Origin: Glycomyces tritici
GTDB lineage: Bacteria; Actinomycetota; Actinomycetes; Mycobacteriales; Micromonosporaceae
Length of the DNA stretch: 64,000 nucleotides
Assembly: GCF_030403505.1 (NCBI RefSeq)
Contig: NZ_JAUEMJ010000002.1
Coordinates: 1,054,554-1,118,553 of the forward strand
Reading direction: 5' to 3'
The position numbers and the translations under genes are program-made. The notes below the pieces were generated by a model. That model did not search any database. It was not told the DNA's origin and was given only the letters and a program-made list of their open reading frames with translations. Below, piece by piece: positions 48,104 to 56,922 of this stretch (its first letter is position 1; each line of letters opens with the position of its first letter).

Positions 48104-49765
48104 ATGCGCCTGTCGCGCCGAATCCTGCTCGCCTCCTCCGCCGCCGGTGCCGCCGCAGCGGTCCCGGCCACCGGCTGGGCACAATCGAACACGCACCCCA
48201 CGCTCGACACCGACCCGTTCACCCTCGGCGTCGCCTCCGGCGACCCCGAGCCCGACGGCGTGGTCCTCTGGACCCGCCTGGCCGTGAACCCCCTCGCCGA
48301 AGACGGCATGGGCGGCATGCCGAACGCCGCCTTCGACGTCGAATGGGAGGTCGCCCGCGACGAGCGCTTCCGCCACCGCGTCGCCCGCGGCGAGGTCCAG
48401 ACCGCCGCCGAGATCGGCCACAGCGTCCACATCGAGGTCGAGGGCCTGCGCGCCGGCCACGAGTACTACTACCGGTTCAAGACCGGCAAGTGGACCTCCC
48501 CGGTCGGCCGCACCGTCACCGCCCCGCCCCGCAACTCCATGCCCGAGGAGCTGCGGATGGCCTTCGCCTCCTGCTCCCAGTACGAGCACGGGTACTTCAC
48601 CGCCTACCGCCACATGGCCGAATCCCGCCCCGACCTCATCCTCCACCTGGGCGACTACCAGTACGAGTACAAGGCGAAGGTCTACAACTCCCCCGACGGG
48701 AACGTGCGCGACCACGAAGGGCCCGAGACCGTCTCGCTCGCGACCTACCGCCAGCGCCACGCCCAGTACAAGGCCGACCCCGACCTGCAGCTCGCCCACG
48801 CCGCCGCGCCGTGGCTGGTCGTCTGGGACGACCACGAGACCGAGAACAACTGGGCCGACGAGTTCCCCGAGGCCGGCTCGGACACCCCGAACGCGGCGGA
48901 CTTCCTCGCCCGGCGCGCCGCCGCCTTCCAGGCGTACTGGGAGAACATGCCGCTGCGCCGATCCTCGGTCCCCGATGGCATCGACATGCAGCTGTACCGG
49001 CGCGTCCGCTGGGGCCGCCTCGCGAACTTCCACATGATGGACACCCGCCAGTACCGCGACGACCAGGCCTGCGGCGACGGCACCCAGAGCAACTGCGCCG
49101 ACGCGTGGGACGAGTCGCGCACCATCACCGGTGAAGCGCAGGAAGAGTGGCTCATCGACGGCTTCCACGCCTCGCGGGCCCGCTGGGACATCCTCGGCCA
49201 GCAGGTGTTCTTCACGCAGCGCGACAACACCGCCGCCGCAGACGTCCTGCGCACCAGCATGGACGGCTGGGACGGGTACGCGGCCTCGCGCCAGCGCCTC
49301 ATCGACGGCTGGACCGAGGCCGGAGTCCGCAACCCGGTCGTGCTCACCGGCGACGTCCACACGCACTGGGCCGGCGAGATCAAGACCGGCTTCCCCGACA
49401 TCGACGGCGAATCGGTGGGCGTGGAACTCGTGGCCACCTCCATCACCTCGGGCGGCAACGGCGTCGACTCGGTGCCGGAGGACAACGCGGCCCTCAAGAT
49501 CAACCCGCACATCAAGTTCCGCAACGCCCAGCGCGGCTACGTCGAAACCGTGATCACCCCCGACCAGATGGACGTGGACTTCAAGGTGGTCCCGCAGGTC
49601 ACAGTGCAGGACGCGCCCGTGTACACGCGCCGCTCGTACACGATCGCCGACCGCGAACGGGCCCTCCACCAGACCTACGACCGCCCGGTGGACACCGCGA
49701 ACATGACCACGAACAGCAGCCCGTTCGCCGGCTCGGACGAGAACGCCGACGACTCCCTGAACTAG
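48104..49765 (+). CDS. phoD: Secreted alkaline phosphatase D (PhoD-like)
   Basis: A 553-residue Tat-exported phosphodiesterase/phosphatase. The twin-arginine signal is LSRRILLASSAAGAAAAVPATGWA. An N-terminal Ig-like domain (DPFTLGVASGDPEPDGVVLWTRLAV) precedes the metallophosphatase domain: MAFASCSQYEHGYFTAYRHMAE, LILHLGDYQYEY, WLVVWDDHETENNWADE and VVLTGDVHTHWAGEIK carry the calcium/iron ligands. It releases phosphate from phosphodi- and monoesters outside the cell, probably under phosphate limitation. No clear Pho box was identified. An inverted-repeat terminator follows. Confidence 0.92.
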   Translation: MRLSRRILLASSAAGAAAAVPATGWAQSNTHPTLDTDPFTLGVASGDPEPDGVVLWTRLAVNPLAEDGMGGMPNAAFDVEWEVARDERFRHRVARGEVQTAAEIGHSVHIEVEGLRAGHEYYYRFKTGKWTSPVGRTVTAPPRNSMPEELRMAFASCSQYEHGYFTAYRHMAESRPDLILHLGDYQYEYKAKVYNSPDGNVRDHEGPETVSLATYRQRHAQYKADPDLQLAHAAAPWLVVWDDHETENNWADEFPEAGSDTPNAADFLARRAAAFQAYWENMPLRRSSVPDGIDMQLYRRVRWGRLANFHMMDTRQYRDDQACGDGTQSNCADAWDESRTITGEAQEEWLIDGFHASRARWDILGQQVFFTQRDNTAAADVLRTSMDGWDGYAASRQRLIDGWTEAGVRNPVVLTGDVHTHWAGEIKTGFPDIDGESVGVELVATSITSGGNGVDSVPEDNAALKINPHIKFRNAQRGYVETVITPDQMDVDFKVVPQVTVQDAPVYTRRSYTIADRERALHQTYDRPVDTANMTTNSSPFAGSDENADDSLN

Positions 49766-49779
49766 CACTGTCCCGAGTA

Positions 49780-49808
49780 GGGCGGCCCCGGCGACCCCGG
49801 GGCCGCCC
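49780..49808 (+). terminator. Hairpin terminator after phoD
   Basis: A 12-bp perfect stem (GGGCGGCCCCGG with CCGGGGCCGCCC) and 5-nt loop followed by TTTCG, 15 nt after the phoD stop. Confidence 0.8.
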
Positions 49809-49976
49809 TTTCGCGCCACCGTGATCGATTCGGGTTCTTTCGAATGGCGTTCGAAATTGCACGGAATTGCCATATCCCCCACTGAATCGCACCGAATCTC
49901 CGTCCCCCGGGACTGGCGGGGAAAGGCTACAGTGAGCAGTGAAAGCACGCCCTTCTCTTTGCCCGGAGCAGCGACC

Positions 49977-50651
49977 ATGACCTATCCGCCGCAACCGCCC
50001 GAATCGAATCCGTACGGCGCCGCCCCAGGTGGCGGCCCCGCCGGCCCCCCGCCGCCCCACGGCGGCGCACCCCAGGGGCAGGGCGACTTCGCCTCCGAAT
50101 GGGGCATCAAGGAAAACCCTTCGCGCCCTAAGAAGGTCAATCAGCTGACCCAATTGCTGTGGGTCTACGCCGCGGCCACGGTGCTCGTGTTCCTGTTCTC
50201 CCTCATCGCCTCGGCCACCGCGCCGTGGTGGTACGGCACCGGGTTCCTCGTCGGCGGCGCCGTCTTCGGCATGATCATCGGCGCGCTGGCCGTCGTGATC
50301 GCCTACTTCATCACCAGGGACAAGCTCGGCGCGTTCGGCGCGGCCGACCCGCGCACGCCGCTGTACATCGGGCTGGGCATCCTGGGGTTCTTCTCGCTCG
50401 GCGGCTTCTTCGGCGGCTGGAGCCTGGGCTGGTACGCCGCGCTCGGCGCGCTCCTGGCGCTGGCGAAGCTCGCCGCAGTCGGCGCGGCGTTCTACCTGGT
50501 CATGCAGCCTGAAGTCGAGCAGTACCTGAAGTCGCGGCCGGGCAACGCGCCGAAGCCGCCGCACCAGGGCCCGCCGCACGGCTACCCGCAGCCCCCGCCG
50601 CCGCCGTCGCAGACACAGACGCACCCGAACGGCTACCCGCCGGAGATGTAA
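49977..50651 (+). CDS. Proline-rich membrane protein
   Basis: A 224-residue protein of unknown function. The cytoplasmic N terminus is Pro/Gly-rich (MTYPPQPPESNPYGAAPGGG...). Four transmembrane helices run from about residue 60 to 180 (LLWVYAAATVLVFLFSLIASATAPWWYGT, LVGGAVFGMIIGALAVVIAYFITR, YIGLGILGFFSLGGFFGGW and a fourth before MQPEVEQYLKSRPG). The C terminus is again a Pro/Gln-rich tail. This architecture is common in actinomycetes. The proline tails may be low-complexity interaction segments. The ATG at 49977 follows GCCCGGAGCAGCGACC. Confidence 0.8.
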   Translation: MTYPPQPPESNPYGAAPGGGPAGPPPPHGGAPQGQGDFASEWGIKENPSRPKKVNQLTQLLWVYAAATVLVFLFSLIASATAPWWYGTGFLVGGAVFGMIIGALAVVIAYFITRDKLGAFGAADPRTPLYIGLGILGFFSLGGFFGGWSLGWYAALGALLALAKLAAVGAAFYLVMQPEVEQYLKSRPGNAPKPPHQGPPHGYPQPPPPPSQTQTHPNGYPPEM

Positions 50652-50666
50652 AGCAGCACAATGAGA

Positions 50667-50697
50667 AAGGGGCGGAGCCGTCATGGCTCCGCCCCTT
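50667..50697. terminator. Bidirectional hairpin terminator
   Basis: A 13-bp perfect stem (AAGGGGCGGAGCC with GGCTCCGCCCCTT, 5-nt loop) between the convergent membrane-protein gene and lepA. Confidence 0.82.
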
Positions 50698-50706
50698 CGC
50701 TGCCGT

Positions 50707-52539
<1,833 letters not shown>

Positions 52540-52711
52540 GGTGGCCTTCCTTATCGGCGACGCTGGCGAGCCGTGTCTTGGCTCGGCTCGAGCGGGGTGG
52601 CTAGCCAATTCTGCCTTACCCTCCCGGGAACCCCCGCCCACCCAGCGAGAAAAGGCTCCCGCTCACCACACCGCCCTGACGGACCGCCTGACCGCCCGTC
52701 GAACCGCCCAG

Positions 52712-52814
52712 ACGCCCCACGCCCCACGCCCCACGCCCCACGCCCCACGCCCCACGCCCCACGCCCCACGCCCCACGCCCCACGCCCCACGCCCCACGCC
52801 CCACGCCCCACGCC
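52712..52814. repeat. Heptanucleotide tandem repeat upstream of lepA
   Basis: About 14.7 perfect copies of the 7-mer ACGCCCC (CGTGGGG on the other strand), uninterrupted. The length is not a multiple of three, so all three frames read the same peptide pattern (HAPRPTP-like). It lies 173-275 bp upstream of the lepA start, where copy-number change could alter promoter spacing. No gene uses it. Confidence 0.95.
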
Positions 52815-52897
52815 GAGTGAGCGTCCGCCCGGCATGTCGGACCCGTGAGCGATCATTGATTCGGCGGCGCACCGCCCCGACACACCCGACCTCGGTG

Positions 52898-52945
52898 AAC
52901 GGTCACCGTGGGAAACAGTCACCGTGGGGAACGGTCGCCGCGAAC
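52898..52945. repeat. Short direct repeats with half-palindrome character
   Basis: GAACGGTCACCGTGGG, AACAGTCACCGTGGGG and AACGGTCGCCGCG occur in succession at a period of 16-17 bp. The core ACGGTCACCGT is an imperfect palindrome, so this could be an array of regulator sites upstream of lepA. Apart from these repeats and the 7-mer array, 52540-53029 holds no supported gene. Confidence 0.5.
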
Positions 52946-52980
52946 CCGCACGCCACCCTCGCCGCCCCCCGAGCACCGCA

Positions 52981-53015
52981 AAGGCCGCCTCCGCGCCATG
53001 CGCGGAGACGGCCTC
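52981..53015 (-). terminator. Hairpin terminator of the membrane-protein gene
   Basis: A 15-bp stem with two mismatches (52981-52995 with 53001-53015), 14 nt past the stop at 53030. Confidence 0.65.
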
Positions 53016-53029
53016 GAACATCCGAACCG

Positions 53030-54052
53030 CTACGCGGCGGCCGGAACCGGCTCCTGCACTTCCTCGTTCACGCCATTGACCTTGGCGCGGACCGTGCCGA
53101 TGGTGAAGAGCAGCACACCGATCGCGACCCAGGCGGCGAGCGTCCAGACCGCGGCCTCGCCGCCGTTGCCGTCGAAGTAAGCCGTCGAGCGCACCAGCGT
53201 GCCGCCGGCGCCCGGCGACAGGAACTGGCCGAACGCGCCCCACGGCGCGGGCAGCAGCTCCGGGGCGCCGGTCATGCCCGACAGGGGGTTGCCCACGAGC
53301 ATCACGACGACCGCGCCCAGCACGAATCCGGCGCGGCCCAGGAGCTTCGCGAGGCCGAGGAGGCCCCATGCGGTCGCCGCCATCGTGAGCGCCAGCGCCC
53401 CCGCGATGGCCAGGTAGTCGCCGTCGATCGATTCGAGCACGTACATCAGGATCGAGGCGACGCCCGCGCCAACGGCGAGCGGCGCGAGCACCGCGGCTGC
53501 GGCCTGGCGGCCCGAGCCGCGCACGTTGAACGAGATGAGCGCGGCGATCACGATGCCGCCCATGGCCATCGGGAAGGCCGAAGCGGCGAGCCCGGCGCCG
53601 TTCGGGTCGTCGGCGGGCAGTGGCACGAGGTCATGGGTGGTGACCTCGACCGGCTGACCGGCGGCCTCGCCCATGTGCGCGGCCATCTGCTCGGCGATAC
53701 CGGTGATGAGCCGGGTCACCGTAGGAGAGGCGGCCGAGGCGGTGTAGACGTCCACCGATTCGGGGGTGATCGCCAGGGCCGCGTAGACCTCGCGGTCCTT
53801 GATGAGGACCTCGGCTTCGGACGGGTCGGCGACGGCGGTGACGTCGAAGCCGTCGGGCTGGGCCTCGTCGAGCTGGGACTGGACCTGGTCGGCGGCCTCT
53901 TCTGGGCCGATGACGGCGATGGGGACCTCGCGGGGGCCCATGCCGGCCGAGGGCCAGGCGAATGCCAAGGTGAGGACGCCGACGATGAGTGCGAGGCCGG
54001 CGCTGATCGCGATCACCCGGCCGATCGGCGTGGGCTTGGGGGTGGCTTCCAT
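53030..54052 (-). CDS. YhgE/Pip- or ABC-2-like membrane protein
   Basis: A 340-residue protein. One N-terminal helix (VIAISAGLALIVGVLTLAFAW) is followed by an extracytoplasmic domain of about 150 residues (REVPIAVIGPEEAADQVQSQLDEAQPDGFDVTAVADPSEAEVLI...AALAI), then five to six helices up to the C terminus. This layout resembles ABC-2 type permeases and YhgE/Pip-like proteins. The ATG at 54052 has GGAAA 6 nt upstream; a TTG four codons earlier is the alternative. No ATPase gene is adjacent, so the transport role is uncertain. It is divergent from a TetR gene, with a palindromic operator between them. Confidence 0.75.
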   Translation of the reverse strand: MEATPKPTPIGRVIAISAGLALIVGVLTLAFAWPSAGMGPREVPIAVIGPEEAADQVQSQLDEAQPDGFDVTAVADPSEAEVLIKDREVYAALAITPESVDVYTASAASPTVTRLITGIAEQMAAHMGEAAGQPVEVTTHDLVPLPADDPNGAGLAASAFPMAMGGIVIAALISFNVRGSGRQAAAAVLAPLAVGAGVASILMYVLESIDGDYLAIAGALALTMAATAWGLLGLAKLLGRAGFVLGAVVVMLVGNPLSGMTGAPELLPAPWGAFGQFLSPGAGGTLVRSTAYFDGNGGEAAVWTLAAWVAIGVLLFTIGTVRAKVNGVNEEVQEPVPAAA

Positions 54053-54071
54053 GATGGTTTCCAATCATCCG

Positions 54072-54092
54072 CAAGATACGGTCCGTATCTTG
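54072..54092. promoter_or_regulatory. TetR operator, perfect 21-bp palindrome
   Basis: The core AAGATACGGTCCGTATCTT is extended by C and G on either side to a perfect 21-bp palindrome around a central T. It lies 20 nt upstream of the membrane-protein start in the divergent region. ATACGGTCCGTAT-type sites are typical of TetR repressors of efflux genes. Confidence 0.85.
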
Positions 54093-54110
54093 ATGAACCC
54101 AAGCTAACAT

Positions 54111-54129
54111 AAGAAACGGTCAGTATCTA
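54111..54129. promoter_or_regulatory. Second, imperfect TetR operator
   Basis: AAGAAACGGTCAGTATCTA matches the operator core at 54073-54091 at 16 of 19 positions, and its centre lies 38 bp from the first. It sits just before the TetR gene start, consistent with autoregulation of that gene. Confidence 0.7.
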
Positions 54130-54141
54130 GAGGGGGATCGA

Positions 54142-54738
54142 TTGGAACGCAAAGTGGCATCCCGACGTCGCGGCGAGGAGCTCGAGCAAGCCATCCTCGA
54201 CGCGGTCTGGGACGAGTTCCGCGAGGTCGGCTACGCGAAACTCACCATGGAAGGCGTCGCGAAACGGGCCGGCACGAGCAAGCCCGTGCTGTATCGGCGC
54301 TGGTCGAGCCGGGTCGAGATGATGATCGCCTGCGCGGCGAACCGGGTGCCGAAGGCGAGCATGGTCCCCGAGACCGGCACCCTCCGCGGCGACACCGTTG
54401 CGTTGCTCACGTTGGCCGCCGAGCGCATGCGCATGGTCGGGCAGACGGCCATGCTCGGCATGCTCGCCGAAGTGAGCGCCGACCCCGAAGCCCGCAACGT
54501 CCTCATCATCGGACTCGTCAACGAGATCGCCAAATCGCTCAGCGAGACCGTCTACGCGCGGGCGATCGCACGCGGCGAGCTCGCCCCCGAGCACCTCACC
54601 GAACGCCTGCGACGGCTCCCGATCGACTTGCTGCGCAACGAGTTCATCCTCTACGGCGAGGTCGACACCGACACCCTCGAGCAGATCCTGGACCAAGTCG
54701 TCCTCCCCGCGCTCAGGGCCCGCGGCGCCACGGTCTGA
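54142..54738 (+). CDS. TetR/AcrR family transcriptional regulator
   Basis: A 198-residue repressor. The N-terminal HTH is [52 protein letters not shown], with KPVLYRRW the TetR recognition-helix pattern. A helical ligand/dimer domain (TetR_C_16-like) follows. The TTG start is preceded by GGGGGATCGA. Two operator copies lie in the 90-bp divergent region, so it probably represses both itself and the membrane protein at 53030. The ligand is unknown; export-related induction is likely. Confidence 0.9.
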   Translation: MERKVASRRRGEELEQAILDAVWDEFREVGYAKLTMEGVAKRAGTSKPVLYRRWSSRVEMMIACAANRVPKASMVPETGTLRGDTVALLTLAAERMRMVGQTAMLGMLAEVSADPEARNVLIIGLVNEIAKSLSETVYARAIARGELAPEHLTERLRRLPIDLLRNEFILYGEVDTDTLEQILDQVVLPALRARGATV

Positions 54739-54985
54739 GCACCGCCCGGCACACCGCATCCGCGCTTCCGGCGGGCCCTGCCCTCCGCCTTCGGGTATCG
54801 CGGGTAACAGCCGGGCACCGGGATACGGGCGACACCTTCGACCTCGTGTAATCTGGTCCGCGGTCATGCTCCCAGGGCGTGTGCGATGCTCGGCTCCTGG
54901 TAACGTTGACAGGCGCTCGGAGTGCCCTCTGCCTCTGACGCGATCAATTAAGGAACCAAGCAATCACGAAACTGAGGCTTCACGC

Positions 54986-55258
54986 GTGGCGAACATCAAG
55001 TCCAAAGAAAAGCGCATTCTGACGAACGAGAAGCGCCGGATGCGCAACAAGGCAGTGAAGTCGTCGCTGAAGACGTCCGTCCGGAAGTTCCGTGAGGCGT
55101 CTGCCACCGGCGACGTCGCCGCCGCTGAGACCCACCTGCGCGCCGCCAGCCGCGAGCTGGACAAGGCTGCCACCAAGGGTGTCATCCACAAGAACCAGGC
55201 CGCCCAGCGCAAGTCCAAGCTGGCCGCGTCGTTCAACAAGCTCTCCGCCGCCGCTTAA
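54986..55258 (+). CDS. rpsT: 30S ribosomal protein S20
   Basis: A 90-residue basic protein: [35 protein letters not shown] is the family N terminus, and [22 protein letters not shown] the C-terminal helix. S20 is a primary binder of 16S rRNA. The GTG start is the conserved first codon. The 247-nt leader (54739-54985) has TTGACA at 54906-54911, but no clear -10; nothing else is seen in it. A hairpin terminator follows 30 nt after the stop. Confidence 0.97.
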   Translation: MANIKSKEKRILTNEKRRMRNKAVKSSLKTSVRKFREASATGDVAAAETHLRAASRELDKAATKGVIHKNQAAQRKSKLAASFNKLSAAA

Positions 55259-55287
55259 GCGAGCGAACGAGCAGCGACAAAGCTTCA

Positions 55288-55320
55288 GAAGGCCCAGGGG
55301 TGCACACCTCTGGGCCTTCG
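55288..55320 (+). terminator. Hairpin terminator after rpsT
   Basis: A long stem (GAAGGCCCAGGGGTG with CACCTCTGGGCCTTC, one mismatch, 3-nt loop) about 30 nt past the rpsT stop. Confidence 0.8.
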
Positions 55321-55488
55321 GCGTTCCTCCAGGCCTTCGCCGTTCCCGCGCGGGGTCACGTCTCGAACACCGCGCACCCCGCGTCATGTCGCACCCTCCG
55401 GGCACCATTGAAAACCGGGGGCCCAACCCACCAGGCCCCGCAGACGATCGGCATGCCCGCCGCTCAGCGCGCCCGTCCGACCTCCGCC

Positions 55489-55740
55489 TCAGCCGTGGCG
55501 CTCGAGCGTCCCCGCGATGAGATCGTTGAGCTTCACCATGCTCGCCACCGCCAGCGGCAGCAGCGGCACGACCCACCACGTCACCAGCTCGGTCAGCGCC
55601 ATCAGCACCGCCAGCGCGATGGAGCCCTCGAAGAGCACCACGCACCAGACGTTCGACAGGTACAGGTGCTTCAGGTGCAGCACCCGCGCATACCAGGGCC
55701 GGCGCGGCCGGGACACTCGTCCGTGACGGTACTCAGACAC
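55489..55740 (-). CDS. Small two-helix membrane protein next to holA
   Basis: An 83-residue protein with a basic N terminus (RHGRVSRPRRPWYARVLHLKHLYL) and two transmembrane helices (CVVLFEGSIALAVLMALTELVTWWVVPLLPLAVASMVKL). The GTG start overlaps the holA stop by 8 nt, indicating coupling. Similar small proteins occupy this place in related actinomycetes; the function is unknown. Confidence 0.75.
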   Translation of the reverse strand: MSEYRHGRVSRPRRPWYARVLHLKHLYLSNVWCVVLFEGSIALAVLMALTELVTWWVVPLLPLAVASMVKLNDLIAGTLERHG

Positions 55741-56725
55741 GACTGGCCTTCCCTGCTGCGCTCAGACGGGTGATCTCCAGGATCGCGTGCTCAAGCGCCC
55801 ACCCCCGGTCGTCGGCCCCGCCTTTGACCTCGCCGTTCAAGCGCGCGCACACCCGCATCGCCTCTGCGAGGGCGTCCGCCGTCCAATTCCGGGCCTGCTT
55901 GCGCGCCTTCTCGATCTGCCACGGCGCCATGCCGAGCTGGCCGGCCAGCTGCGCCGCCCCGCCGCGCTCGGCGGCCACCCGCGAGAGGTTGCGCACGGCC
56001 ATCGCCAGCGCGTCGGCGATCGGCACCGCGTCGACGCCGACCTGCATGGCCCAGCGCAGTGCCCCGAGCGCCTCGGCGGCGTCCCCGGCGATCGTCGCGT
56101 CGGCGACGGTGAACCCCGAGACCTCGGCGCGCCCGGAGTAGTACTGGGCCACGCTCTCCTGTGTGATCTTGCCGTCGGTGTCGGCGACGAGCTGCGCGCA
56201 CGCCGAGGCGAGCTCGCGCAGGTCGGAGCCGACGGCCTGGATGATGGTGTCGGCGATCTCCGCCGAAGCCGACCGCGGTGAGGCCCCCGCGTCGCGCAGT
56301 TCGCCGCGCACGAAGGCCACCCGGTCGGGCAGGCGCTTGATCTTGGAGACGCGCACGACCTCGACGTTGAGCTTCTTGAGGCCTTCGGCGAGGCCCTTGC
56401 CCTTGTTGCCGCCGTTGTGGCACACCGCGAGGTAGATGTCCGGGGCCGGCTGCTTGGCGAACGCGAGCACCGCGGCGGCGAGGTCCTTGTCGACGTCCTG
56501 GCCGGACTCGATGATGCCGACGACCGCGCCGCCGAACAGGGTCGGACTGGTCAGCTCCGCGAAGGCGCCCGCAGTGAGGTCGCCGCCGCTGATGCGGTTG
56601 ACGGCGGGCGCGGTCTCCCCTTCGGGGAGCTCGGCGCGCACCGCCTTCACGAAGTCGGCGGCGGCCCGCTCGGCGAGGAATTCGTCGTCGCCTTGGATCA
56701 GGCGGATGGGTTCGAGTGCAGCCAC
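55733..56725 (-). CDS. holA: DNA polymerase III subunit delta
   Basis: A 330-residue clamp-loader subunit that opens the beta clamp. The N-terminal AAA+-like part shows PIRLIQGDDEFLAERAAADFVKAVRAE and LFGGAVVGIIESGQDVDKDLAAAVLAFAKQPAPDIYLAVCHNGGNKGKGLAEGLKK, typical of HolA. The C-terminal domain includes LGALRWAMQVGVDAVPIADALAMAVRNLSRVA and LGMAPWQIEKARKQARNWTADALAEAMRVCARLNGEVKGGADD. GTG at 56725 has GGAGG 9 nt upstream. It is downstream of the competence genes comEA-comEC, a common arrangement. Confidence 0.92.
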   Translation of the reverse strand: MAALEPIRLIQGDDEFLAERAAADFVKAVRAELPEGETAPAVNRISGGDLTAGAFAELTSPTLFGGAVVGIIESGQDVDKDLAAAVLAFAKQPAPDIYLAVCHNGGNKGKGLAEGLKKLNVEVVRVSKIKRLPDRVAFVRGELRDAGASPRSASAEIADTIIQAVGSDLRELASACAQLVADTDGKITQESVAQYYSGRAEVSGFTVADATIAGDAAEALGALRWAMQVGVDAVPIADALAMAVRNLSRVAAERGGAAQLAGQLGMAPWQIEKARKQARNWTADALAEAMRVCARLNGEVKGGADDRGWALEHAILEITRLSAAGKASRV

Positions 56726-56922
56726 GGCACCATCCTCCCATGCCGCCCGGGAACCCCGGGGTTTCGACCGGACCATCGTCTACCGCGTAACCCCTGTGTG
56801 CTGCCCGACCATGCCGCCCCGCCCCGCGGCATCCGCCGCCCCATTCACCCGAAAGGCGACCTTTCGCAACCGCCCCAGATGAACCGCGCCCCGAACCTGC
56901 GCACGCCCGGCCCATCACGGCC

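Noticed and set aside
52712..52814. Coding repeat (GVGRGAW or HAPRPTP peptides)
   Set aside because: The 7-bp unit gives the same pattern in all frames, and no frame has a supported start; it is a simple DNA repeat.
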